Shown here piece after piece: positions 1-8,760 of a stretch of 64,000 nt of DNA. A model generated the notes under the pieces. The model saw only the letters and a list, made by a program, of their open reading frames with translations, ran no database searches and was not told the DNA's origin. This DNA comes from Spirochaetia bacterium (GTDB lineage Bacteria; Spirochaetota; Leptospiria; Turneriellales; JAOUOS01). The stretch lies in contig JAOUOT010000002.1 in assembly GCA_029880265.1 (NCBI GenBank), positions 1 through 64,000 on the forward strand, read 5' to 3'. Within the stretch, counting starts at the first letter, position 1. Each line of letters starts with the position of its first letter. A program made the translations under genes and the position numbers.

Positions 1-480
1 AATCAAACTCTTTCTGCCGAAACATATAGAGCCATAAAAGATTTTACCGATAATTTCTTTATAAAAAATAAATCATTATTTGAAAAAAGAATGAAAACAG
101 GCAAAATTAAAGATTGCCACGGCGACATTCATATGGAGCATATCTGCTTAAGCGATAAGACTTATATTTATGACTGTATAGAATTTAACGATAGATTTAG
201 ATATTGCGACGTCGCCTCAGAAATCGCCTTTTTGGCCATGGATCTGGATTTTCACAACAGAAGCGACTTGTCAAATTTTTTCATTGAAAAATATATTGAA
301 ATTACCAAAGACAATGAAATACAAGACATCTTAAATTTTTATAAATGCTATCGCGCATGCGTCAGGGGCAAGGTAAACAGTCTTGAATTAGACGATAGCC
401 AGTTAAATAAGACAGAGCGGGAAGAAGCTCAAAACAGGGCGCAAAAATATTTTAATTTAGCGTTAAGCTATACCCGCTGA
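1..480 (+). CDS. APH-fold kinase domain protein (5' end outside window)
   Basis: The frame is open from base 1 to the TGA at 478-480, so only the C-terminal 159 residues are present; the ATG at 91 is internal. The motif CHGDIHMEHI matches the HGDxHxxN-type catalytic loop of aminoglycoside-phosphotransferase-fold kinases, and IEFNDRFRYCDVASEIAFL matches the following metal-binding segment typical of the COG2187 family. In many bacteria this domain is fused to a C-terminal P-loop kinase-like domain; here that partner is a separate gene starting 15 nt downstream. The substrate is unknown. The family is not itself evidence of drug resistance. Confidence 0.8.
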   Translation, partial: NQTLSAETYRAIKDFTDNFFIKNKSLFEKRMKTGKIKDCHGDIHMEHICLSDKTYIYDCIEFNDRFRYCDVASEIAFLAMDLDFHNRSDLSNFFIEKYIEITKDNEIQDILNFYKCYRACVRGKVNSLELDDSQLNKTEREEAQNRAQKYFNLALSYTR

Positions 481-495
481 AAATATTAAAAAAAG

Positions 496-1062
496 ATGAA
501 ACCAATGCTCATTATAATGCACGGCTTTTCAGGAACGGGAAAGAGCGTCATCGCAAAAAAACTCTCTGAAACTACCCATTTTACTTTATTTCAGTCTGAT
601 GTTATAAGAAAAGAAATCGCCGGCTTATATAAAGTAAACAGAGATTACACGGCTTATGACAGAGGAATTTATACAAAAGATTTTTCAGATAAAACTTATG
701 AAACAATGTTAGAATATGCTTCAGCGAAACTAAAAAAAAATCAAACAGTGATACTAGACGCTACTTTCGGCAGAAAAAAATATAGAGACAGCGCCATTCA
801 AAAGGCGAAATCGTTTAATCTTCCTTTGTTTATTATAAATTGCCGCTTGCCTGAAAACCTGATAAAAGAAAGGCTCATAAAGCGTGAATTAGAAAATAAA
901 GACATCTCTGACGCTACCTGGGAAATTTATCTGAAGCAAAAAGAAAATTTTGAGGATCTCTCAAAAGAAGAAGAAAATTTATCTGTTAACTTAAATGTTG
1001 AAAATGATTTGACGCTTAATGTAAAGATAATTTTATCTAAAATCTCTGAAATTATGAATTAA
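496..1062 (+). CDS. AAA/P-loop kinase-like ATPase (COG0645 type)
   Basis: A protein of 188 residues with an N-terminal Walker A motif, GFSGTGKSVIAKKLSE (about residues 10-25), a downstream ILDATF strand resembling Walker B of zeta-toxin/gluconokinase-like kinases, and an Arg-rich lid (RLPENLIKERLIKRE). This is the domain usually fused C-terminally to an APH-fold kinase domain, and the upstream gene encodes exactly that partner, so the two probably act together. The gap is 15 nt, implying co-transcription. Substrate unknown; the assignment to small P-loop kinases is firm, the exact role is not. Confidence 0.8.
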   Translation: MKPMLIIMHGFSGTGKSVIAKKLSETTHFTLFQSDVIRKEIAGLYKVNRDYTAYDRGIYTKDFSDKTYETMLEYASAKLKKNQTVILDATFGRKKYRDSAIQKAKSFNLPLFIINCRLPENLIKERLIKRELENKDISDATWEIYLKQKENFEDLSKEEENLSVNLNVENDLTLNVKIILSKISEIMN

Positions 1063-1101
1063 TAAAAATATTGCAATTAACGTTATGAAACAGGAAAAAC
1101 C

Positions 1102-1653
1102 ATGAATACGCCAGAAAAAATAAAAACAAAAGTAGTCTCTTATTTTAATAATTTAAAGAAAAACAAAAAAAGAATTTTATTTGATATCTTTATTTTTTTA
1201 TTAATCATAATTATAATACAATTTTACCAGACGCGAAACCTGATTGATAACGGTAAGAAGGCTCCAGATTTTGAATTGCTTGATTTAAATAATAATCAAT
1301 ATAAATTAAAAAATTATTTAGGAAAGCCCGTGTTGCTTTATTTTTTCGCGCCGTGGTGTACCGTGTGCAAAATCAGCTCAGGAAGGCTTAACGAATACGT
1401 AAATTCTATAGATAATAAAGAAATAATTGTATTAGCCATAGGTTTATCTTATAACAACATCACCGAACTGAAAGAATTTAAAAAAGAACATGAGTTATCG
1501 GTTCCCGTTCTAGCGGGGTTCGAACAAACGGGTCAAGATTATAAAATACCCGGCTTTCCCACTTTTTATTTTATCGACAAAGAAGGCAAAATCAAATCAA
1601 AAACAGTCGGATTTACAACCGAAACCGGAATTCATCTAAGATCAAGCTGGTAA
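1102..1653 (+). CDS. Membrane-anchored TlpA/ResA-like thioredoxin
   Basis: A protein of 183 residues: a basic N-terminus, one transmembrane helix at about residues 25-42, then a periplasmic thioredoxin fold beginning with the GKKAPDFELLDL stretch typical of the AhpC/TSA-Redoxin family. The active site is WCTVC (C86, C89), and a cis-Pro loop lies in PGFPTFYF. Such anchored thioredoxins reduce periplasmic disulfides, often in apocytochrome c; the CcsA/ResB heme-ligation genes at 35.1-36.9 kb would provide a client pathway, which is inference. The C-terminus is short after the last strand (ends RSSW), so the final helix may be trimmed. Confidence 0.8.
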   Translation: MNTPEKIKTKVVSYFNNLKKNKKRILFDIFIFLLIIIIIQFYQTRNLIDNGKKAPDFELLDLNNNQYKLKNYLGKPVLLYFFAPWCTVCKISSGRLNEYVNSIDNKEIIVLAIGLSYNNITELKEFKKEHELSVPVLAGFEQTGQDYKIPGFPTFYFIDKEGKIKSKTVGFTTETGIHLRSSW

Positions 1654-1758
1654 AATCCATCTTTTTACGCAATTCCAACCGCCCGCAAATCGAAGCCGCG
1701 TCATGGTAAAGGTTTGTAAAAAGTATAAAAACAATTTTCACGATATGCCTAAATTTAA

Positions 1759-2877
<1,119 letters not shown>

Positions 2878-2887
2878 TAGACTTTAT

Positions 2888-3268
2888 TTAAGAAGCTTTC
2901 TCAGCGGGTTCGGGAACTTCTAGTTTTTTTTGCTCCATTTCGCATTGGCCCTCAAAAATCACGCCGTCGTCGACTTCAAGGTTAGGGGTTCGAATATTGC
3001 CGATTAGCTTGGCTCCCTTTTTTAGTTCTACTCTTTCAATGGCGCTGACGTTGCCAATAAGGCTGCCGTAAACTATAAGATGCGTGGTTTCAATATGGGC
3101 CTCGACATGCGCGCCATGACCTATTTCAAGAGTTTCTTCTCCCGTTATGTCGCCCTCAAATTTGCCAAGTATTCTTAAAGGTTTCTTAAAGCTTAAACTG
3201 CCTCTAAAATTCGTATTTTTTTGAAAGACAGTAAAATCTAATTTTCGTTTTTTATCTCGATTTACCAT
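2888..3268 (-). CDS. Bactofilin (polymer-forming cytoskeletal protein)
   Basis: A DUF583/bactofilin domain made of short beta-helix rungs (for example GSLSFKKPLRILGKFEGDI and GKFEGDITGEETLEIGHGA), with acidic and basic tails. Bactofilins assemble nucleotide-free filaments that position cell-wall enzymes or polar proteins. I place the start at ATG 3268 (protein MVNRDKKRKL...), 2 nt after the stop of the upstream mini TPR gene; a longer frame to 3340 would overlap that gene by 70 nt and adds a tail without bactofilin character. The two genes form a translationally coupled pair. Confidence 0.85.
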   Translation of the reverse strand: MVNRDKKRKLDFTVFQKNTNFRGSLSFKKPLRILGKFEGDITGEETLEIGHGAHVEAHIETTHLIVYGSLIGNVSAIERVELKKGAKLIGNIRTPNLEVDDGVIFEGQCEMEQKKLEVPEPAEKAS

Positions 3269-3270
3269 TG

Positions 3271-3492
3271 TTACTTCGTGGTCATCGTATATACGCCGTC
3301 CCAATCGTCGGCCGGAGGATTTTCTTGAAAATGCTGGCATCTTTCAAGGTATAATTTTGAAGGTCCGTCGTCGGGAATAATCTGCAACGCTTGCTCAAAT
3401 TTTTGAATAGCCTCGGGCCATTTTCTTTCTTTGTACAGAGATAATCCGTCGTTATATAAATCTACGACTTGTTTTTTTTCGGCTGTTAACAT
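3271..3492 (-). CDS. Mini TPR protein resembling a cyclase C-terminal tail
   Basis: A 73-residue protein with a single TPR-like helix pair (YNDGLSLYKERKWPEAIQKF) followed by a DDGPSKLYLERCQHF segment and PPADDWDGVYTMTTK. The order 'TPR, P-x-DGPS, RC, PP-x-DWDGV' resembles the C-terminal tail of CHASE2/adenylate-cyclase proteins, but here it is a free-standing gene. It ends 2 nt before the bactofilin start, so co-translation is likely. It may be an adaptor that docks on the bactofilin scaffold or on a cyclase elsewhere; that is inference. Confidence 0.6.
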   Translation of the reverse strand: MLTAEKKQVVDLYNDGLSLYKERKWPEAIQKFEQALQIIPDDGPSKLYLERCQHFQENPPADDWDGVYTMTTK

Positions 3493-3591
3493 TTGGTATA
3501 TTCAAAAAATTAAAGGCAAATTGTCAAGATTTAAACACACAAATGCTTGACGCTTTGTTAAAATTTAAGCTTCTGGTTTCTTCAAAAAAAT

Positions 3592-3663
3592 CGGGCCGTG
3601 GCGCAGGGGTAGCGCACACGTCTGGGGGGCGTGTGGTCGCTGGTTCAAATCCAGTCGGCCCGA
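3592..3663 (+). tRNA. tRNA-Pro (anticodon GGG)
   Basis: A complete cloverleaf can be drawn by hand. The acceptor stem CGGGCCG/CGGCCCG (3592-3598 with 3656-3662) is a perfect 7 bp with discriminator A3663. The D stem is GCGC/GCGC (3601-3604, 3612-3615). The anticodon stem is 3617-3621/3629-3633 with loop CTGGGGG, giving anticodon GGG at 3624-3626 and G37, as expected for proline. The T stem-loop is 3639-3655 with loop TTCAAAT. CCA is not encoded. It lies 25 nt upstream of the cysS start codon and is probably processed from a shared transcript. Confidence 0.95.
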
Positions 3664-3688
3664 ATTTTTTTAATCTTAGAAAAAACAC

Positions 3689-5137
3689 ATGCCATTTTAT
3701 TTTTATAACACATTTAATAAAAAACTCGAAGAATTTAAGTCTCTCGAAGAAAATAAAGTAACCATATATTCCTGCGGACCAACCGTTTACAATGTTGCGC
3801 ATATCGGCAATTTTCGATCTTATATTTTTTCAGACGTACTGCGCCGCTCTCTTCTGCTTGCCGATTATCAGGTCGAACATGTGATGAACTTAACCGACAT
3901 TGACGATAAAACCATAAAAGGGGCGTGCGAAAAAAGCGAAAATCCATGTATTGAAGATCTAAGAAGCTATACAAAACCGTTTATTGATGCTTTTTTTGAA
4001 GATAATAAAATTTTGGGTATCGACCTGGTAGAGCATTATCCAAGGGCGACAGAAACCATTGAGCCAATGGTCAATTTAATGAACCTCTTAAGCGAAAAAG
4101 GATTCGCATATAAAAAAGAAGGCTCTATTTATTTTTCAATCGAAAAATTCAAAAATTACGGCAGACTATCAGGTATTGATTTAAATTCCGTAAAAACTGG
4201 TCTTCGATACGATACCGACGAATATGACAAAGACGACATACGAGATTTTGTCATATGGAAAGGCGAAGAGAAAACCGAAAAAATTTCATGGGAGACTCCC
4301 CTTTGCAAGGGGCGTCCGGGGTGGCACCTTGAATGCTCGGCCATGATACGAAATATTTTCGGCAAAACAATCGATATTCATACCGGCGGGGTTGACTTGA
4401 TATTTCCGCATCATGAAAATGAAATTGCCCAGAGCGAAGCGGCATACGGCGAAAAGTTTGTAAACTACTGGATACACTGCGAACATCTTCTGGTTGACGG
4501 AAAGAAAATGGCCAAGTCGGCGGGAAATTTTTACACGTTAAGAGATCTTCTTGAAAAAGGATACAACGCCGACGCTATTCGTTACCTTCTTTTATCTGTT
4601 CATTACCGACAGAAATTTAACTTTACCTTAGACGCTTTAAAACAGGCAACGCAGACCGTGCATAAGATTTATAATTTTTATAACCGTTTAACCGATGTTA
4701 AAACTTCTAATGATGAGAAAAGCAAAAACGAAACCATAAAACCATCCGCCATCGAATACGAAAAATATAAAAATGATTTCTTAGACGCGCTAAAAGACGA
4801 TTTAAATGTATCAAAAGCTCTCGCTGTTTTTCACGACGCGATGCGCGCGGCAAACCAGATTCTTGACGAAAAAAACGACGCCTTATCTTCTAATGAAAAA
4901 GAGACTCTCTTAGACTTATTCGATTATTTTGATAAGCTCTTAAATATATTAAAAAACAGCCGAAAAATTACAGCCGGCGATACATCCGCAGAAATGAACG
5001 ATCTTCTTGATAAGCGAAACGAGGCGAGAAAAAACAAGAATTTTGCCGAAGCCGACAGACTCAGGGATCTGATTTGCGAAAAAGGCTATAAAATTTTAGA
5101 TTCTCCCGAAGGCTCAAAACTGCAGAAAATGAATTAA
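3689..5137 (+). CDS. cysS: Cysteinyl-tRNA synthetase
   Basis: A class I aminoacyl-tRNA synthetase of 482 residues that charges tRNA-Cys. The HIGH signature is HIGN at residues 38-41 and the KMSKS loop is KMAKS at 273-277. Zinc/cysteine-recognition residues C29 (YSCGPTVY), C216 (HLECSAM) and H241 (FPHHENE) are present, and the C-terminal DALR-type helical region is complete. The start at ATG 3689 gives the usual N-terminus just before YSCGP. The methyltransferase gene follows after 2 nt. Confidence 0.97.
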   Translation: MPFYFYNTFNKKLEEFKSLEENKVTIYSCGPTVYNVAHIGNFRSYIFSDVLRRSLLLADYQVEHVMNLTDIDDKTIKGACEKSENPCIEDLRSYTKPFIDAFFEDNKILGIDLVEHYPRATETIEPMVNLMNLLSEKGFAYKKEGSIYFSIEKFKNYGRLSGIDLNSVKTGLRYDTDEYDKDDIRDFVIWKGEEKTEKISWETPLCKGRPGWHLECSAMIRNIFGKTIDIHTGGVDLIFPHHENEIAQSEAAYGEKFVNYWIHCEHLLVDGKKMAKSAGNFYTLRDLLEKGYNADAIRYLLLSVHYRQKFNFTLDALKQATQTVHKIYNFYNRLTDVKTSNDEKSKNETIKPSAIEYEKYKNDFLDALKDDLNVSKALAVFHDAMRAANQILDEKNDALSSNEKETLLDLFDYFDKLLNILKNSRKITAGDTSAEMNDLLDKRNEARKNKNFAEADRLRDLICEKGYKILDSPEGSKLQKMN

Positions 5138-5139
5138 AC

Positions 5140-5916
5140 ATGAGCCATGACAATATGTCTTCAAACCCTGAATACTTTTACGGACTTCATGCCGTAGAAA
5201 AAATCACGCGCGAAACCGGATTTTATCCCAAAGATAAACTGTTTATCGCCAGATCAGACAAAGACGCGCGGGTTCGAAATATCATAAGCCGCGCCAAAAG
5301 AGCGAAATCAAATATCATAAAAACGGGCTTCAACGCCATCACAAAACAAATTGATACCGAAAAGCACCAGGGTATTCTTTTAATACGCGAAGAAAAATTT
5401 GAACATCCCGCGCTTTCAAAAGACGATATTTTTAACCAAAATAAATTTTCTTTATATGTTACCTTTGACGGCGTCGAAGACGCTCATAATCTTGGGGCCG
5501 TTATAAGAACCATGGCCGCTTTCGGCGCCGATGGGCTCATACTGCCAGAAAAAAACACGGCTCCTCTGGGGGCGTCTGTTTATAAAAGCTCGGCGGGCTA
5601 CCTCGCAAAAATGCCGGTTTTAAGGGTAAAATCATTATCAACATTTATTAAAGAAGCGCGTCAAAACCTCGTTTTTATTCTGGGTACCGCAAGCGCGGGC
5701 GAGACCTTAAATTCTGAAACCATAAAAAGCATCCGTCAAAAAAACATGCCGGTGATTTTAGTAATGGGTTCAGAATCAAAAGGAATTTCAAAAAATGTTG
5801 AAGAACTATGCGACATCATGCTTTCAATTCCTATTCAAAAAGACGTCGAAAGTTTAAATCTTTCAAATGCGGCGGCGATTATTATATATGAGATGACGAA
5901 AGAACCAGCCTTCTAA
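5140..5916 (+). CDS. rlmB: SpoU-family 23S rRNA (guanosine-2'-O)-methyltransferase
   Basis: A TrmH/SpoU enzyme of 258 residues with an N-terminal RNA-binding substrate domain (YGLHAVEKI...) and a C-terminal SPOUT knot. The three SpoU motifs are visible: motif 1 DGVEDAHNLGAVIRTMAAFG, motif 2 VMGSESKGIS and motif 3 LSIPIQKDVESLNLSNAAAI. RlmB is the best match from domain layout and length, although a TrmH paralogue cannot be excluded without phylogeny. It follows cysS by 2 nt, a common cysS-rlmB pairing. Its 3' end overlaps the convergent murD gene by 35 nt. Confidence 0.88.
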   Translation: MSHDNMSSNPEYFYGLHAVEKITRETGFYPKDKLFIARSDKDARVRNIISRAKRAKSNIIKTGFNAITKQIDTEKHQGILLIREEKFEHPALSKDDIFNQNKFSLYVTFDGVEDAHNLGAVIRTMAAFGADGLILPEKNTAPLGASVYKSSAGYLAKMPVLRVKSLSTFIKEARQNLVFILGTASAGETLNSETIKSIRQKNMPVILVMGSESKGISKNVEELCDIMLSIPIQKDVESLNLSNAAAIIIYEMTKEPAF

Positions 5917-7258
5917 AATGCTCTCCCCTTTCTTCAAAGTTTTTGTATGAATCCCACGAAGTCATCGCCGGAGAAAGCAGATATACGGCGCTTTTGATAT
6001 TTTCTTTTTTTTGATATTTTTTTGCCGCATAAAATGCGTCATCAAGACTTTCAAAACTTCCGGCAATAAAAATATCTTTTTTTTGAAAGCTTTCTTTTAA
6101 TTCGTTTTTATCTTTACCGAATAAGAAAACAGCGGCGTTTTTTTCTTTTATTTTCTGGCCAAGATTCTCATAGTTTTCATGTTTGCTTTGCCCTCCCATA
6201 AAAAGAAAAATATGACTGCTTACGTTTTCAAGAGCTTTCATAACGGCCTGCCCTGTTGTAGCTTTTGAATCGTTGATATAGATATTTTCGTCGTTACTTT
6301 TAATAATTTCAAACCGATGTTTTAATCCCTGAAAGTTTTTCAAACGCGAAACAATTGTTTCTAATTTAAGACCGGTATTGATTTTTTTTACCGCTTCAAG
6401 AGAAAAAAGTATATTTGAAAGATTATGTCTGCCTTGAATATGAAGGTCGTTTTTTTGAAGTAACTTTTGATTATTTGAATTTAACAGATATTCATCTTTC
6501 CAATAAAAGTTTTTTGATTTTATATTTTCGCAGTCTACGGCGATTATATCGGCCATAATTTTTTTTTCTTTATTTTCAAGCAGATTTTTATTTACAATCA
6601 GCAAATCATTTTCTGAAGCGTTTCGTATGATGTTCCACTTTGCCTGTTCATATTCTTCTTTGTTTTTATAGCGGTTCAGATGGTCGTCGGCAATATTTAA
6701 GAATATAGCGCAGTCGCAGCGAATGTTTCTGAACAGTTCAAGCTGGTAACTGCTGAGTTCGGCCGTTAATGTTTTTATATTCGCGTATTTTTCTTCTTCT
6801 AATACAACTTCAGAAAAGGGAACTCCGAAATTGCCGCATGAGACTGATTCTTTCTCTGAAAGAAGATGAGTGACAAGCGCCGTAACGGTTGATTTACCGT
6901 CGGTTCCCGTAACGCATATCATTTTCTTGTTTTCAAGATAAGGCATGCAGTATTCGGCTTCGCTGAATACCGGAATATTTTTTTTTGCTGCTTCTGCAAA
7001 TATGCTTTGTTTCAAGGGAACTCCCGGCGATAATGTGATGCCGTCTGTTTTGTTTAAGATTTCAGCCGATTCAAAATCGCTTTGAGAAACAATCTCTCCT
7101 TTGCCTTTTAACGAAGATGAAACCTGATATCGGGGGTTTGAATCGTAAGCGAAAACATAATGGCCCTTAGAGATCATTAAATTCAAATACCATTTACCGG
7201 TATTGCCCCCTGCCCCGACTAAAAGTATATTTTTGAGTTTTTCAATTTCAGGCATCAT
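5882..7258 (-). CDS. murD: UDP-N-acetylmuramoyl-L-alanine--D-glutamate ligase
   Basis: A Mur ligase of 458 residues that adds D-Glu to UDP-MurNAc-L-Ala in the cytoplasm. It has an N-terminal Rossmann-like domain (ILLVGAGGNTGKW), the ATP loop VTGTDGKSTVTALV, the central segment FLNIADDHLNRYKN and the C-terminal motif YINDSKATTGQAVMKAL. Its start overlaps the murC stop (ATGA, 7255-7258), so the pair is translationally coupled. A second ATG directly follows the first, so the protein may begin one residue later. The other dcw genes are not here; rsmH is at 24.6 kb. Confidence 0.95.
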   Translation of the reverse strand: MMPEIEKLKNILLVGAGGNTGKWYLNLMISKGHYVFAYDSNPRYQVSSSLKGKGEIVSQSDFESAEILNKTDGITLSPGVPLKQSIFAEAAKKNIPVFSEAEYCMPYLENKKMICVTGTDGKSTVTALVTHLLSEKESVSCGNFGVPFSEVVLEEEKYANIKTLTAELSSYQLELFRNIRCDCAIFLNIADDHLNRYKNKEEYEQAKWNIIRNASENDLLIVNKNLLENKEKKIMADIIAVDCENIKSKNFYWKDEYLLNSNNQKLLQKNDLHIQGRHNLSNILFSLEAVKKINTGLKLETIVSRLKNFQGLKHRFEIIKSNDENIYINDSKATTGQAVMKALENVSSHIFLFMGGQSKHENYENLGQKIKEKNAAVFLFGKDKNELKESFQKKDIFIAGSFESLDDAFYAAKKYQKKENIKSAVYLLSPAMTSWDSYKNFEERGEHFRRLVLSSSHI

Positions 7259-8667
7259 ATTATTTTTACCAGCTCTTTTGCATATTCGCTGCTTTCGGCG
7301 GCGCCCATAAAAACAACTACCGTATCTTTTTGATTTTTTTCAAGGGTATTTTTAATAATTTTCAATTCGTCTTTGCCTGATATGTAACCAGCGGTTTTTT
7401 TCTTTAGCTCTTCAAGCTGGTTTTGAAATTGTGGATAATCTTTTATATTATCTGAAGCGGCAAAGATGGGCAGTAAAAAAACCTTTTTTAAAGGCAGATA
7501 CTCTTCAAAAGACTTTATAAATTCATCATAAAAATAGACAAACCTTGAAATTCGATGGGGCTCCCATACGGCGATGATTTCTTTATTGGGTTCTTTTTCA
7601 GTTAATGTTTTAAGCACGGCCCTTACTTCGCGCGGATGGTGGGCATAATCGTCTATGATTTTCAATTCATGATTATTTGAGAACGTATTTTGAAACAGTA
7701 CATCCATACGCCTTGATATGCCTTCATATTGAACAAGCGATTTTCTCAACGGCTCTATATCAATATTCATCAGTTTAGCGACAGCCAAAACGCAAGAGGC
7801 GTTATAAAGATTATGCTCGCCCGATAACCCGATTTCAAAAATATTATTTTCATACAGCAGTTTCTTATTTTCAATTTTTATATTTTGAAACGTTTCTTCG
7901 AAATGCCCGGTTTTCACATTTTTATACATCTCATGTTTTAACGACGAATCAATCTGGTATGATAAATAACAGGTTCCTCCTGATGCAAATGAATTTTCAA
8001 CAAAGTTTCGAAAACTGGCATAAAGTTCGCTTATGTCTTTATAAAAATCGTTATGGTCCATATCGATATTTGTAATCGCCGATATATCGGGTCTTATAGA
8101 TAAAAAACTTTGGTCAGATTCGTCAGCTTCAATCACAAGAATTCTTTTATTGTTGAATTTTCCTTCTCCTAGCCGTATGTTTGCGTTCCACCTTTTAACT
8201 GTGCCCCCGATTAGCGCTGTCGGGTCAAGGCCAGAGTTTTCAAGCATGCAGGCTATCCAGCCCGATGTTGTTGTTTTACCGTGTGAACCGGCAACAGCGA
8301 TGGTAAAATATTTTTCTGTGATATATTTTAATATCGAATTTCTATTGTATATGGGCATTTTAGAAGATTCTGCAAATTTTCTTTCTAAATCATTGCCTGA
8401 AATCGCGGTACTGTAAAAAACAACGGCGTTTTCAGGTATTTTTTCAGGACATGAACCTGTCCATGTTTGAATTCCCGATTTATATAATTTTTCAAGATAT
8501 GTTGAATTTTTCTTATCTGAAGCGGTTATTTGAAAACCTTCTCTTTGAAGAAGAATAGCAAGCCCGCTCATGCCAACCCCCCCCGCGCCTATAATATGAA
8601 CAGGTATCTTTTTATCAGAAAAAGAATAGTACTTTATATTGACTTTAGAAAAATTTTGAGCGCTCAT
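7255..8667 (-). CDS. murC: UDP-N-acetylmuramate--L-alanine ligase
   Basis: A Mur ligase of 470 residues that attaches L-Ala to UDP-MurNAc. The N-terminal HIIGAGGVGMSGLA loop, the ATP-binding VAGSHGKTTTSGWIA, the ITNIDMDHNDFY segment and the C-terminal DDYAHHPREVRAVL motif are all conserved. It is first in a two-gene operon with murD. No Shine-Dalgarno sequence is visible before ATG 8667; the nearest promoter-like elements would give a very short leader (see 8679-8706). Confidence 0.96.
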   Translation of the reverse strand: MSAQNFSKVNIKYYSFSDKKIPVHIIGAGGVGMSGLAILLQREGFQITASDKKNSTYLEKLYKSGIQTWTGSCPEKIPENAVVFYSTAISGNDLERKFAESSKMPIYNRNSILKYITEKYFTIAVAGSHGKTTTSGWIACMLENSGLDPTALIGGTVKRWNANIRLGEGKFNNKRILVIEADESDQSFLSIRPDISAITNIDMDHNDFYKDISELYASFRNFVENSFASGGTCYLSYQIDSSLKHEMYKNVKTGHFEETFQNIKIENKKLLYENNIFEIGLSGEHNLYNASCVLAVAKLMNIDIEPLRKSLVQYEGISRRMDVLFQNTFSNNHELKIIDDYAHHPREVRAVLKTLTEKEPNKEIIAVWEPHRISRFVYFYDEFIKSFEEYLPLKKVFLLPIFAASDNIKDYPQFQNQLEELKKKTAGYISGKDELKIIKNTLEKNQKDTVVVFMGAAESSEYAKELVKII

Positions 8668-8678
8668 TTAGAAAAATC

Positions 8679-8706
8679 ATTATTTTTAAATGAAACACTG
8701 TTTCAA
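8679..8706 (-). promoter_or_regulatory. Candidate murCD promoter overlapped by a 15-bp palindrome
   Basis: On the minus strand TTGAAA (8706-8701) and AATAAT (8684-8679) are separated by 16 bp, a fair sigma70 match. The perfect palindrome TGAAACA-C-TGTTTCA (8691-8705) lies across the -35 element and spacer, where a repressor site would sit. The expected transcription start is only about 5 nt before the murC ATG, suggesting a nearly leaderless message. All of this is by eye. Confidence 0.4.
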
Positions 8707-8760
8707 GTCGTATTTTAACGCGGCTTCTGTTTAGACAGGGGATTTAGATAATATATATTT

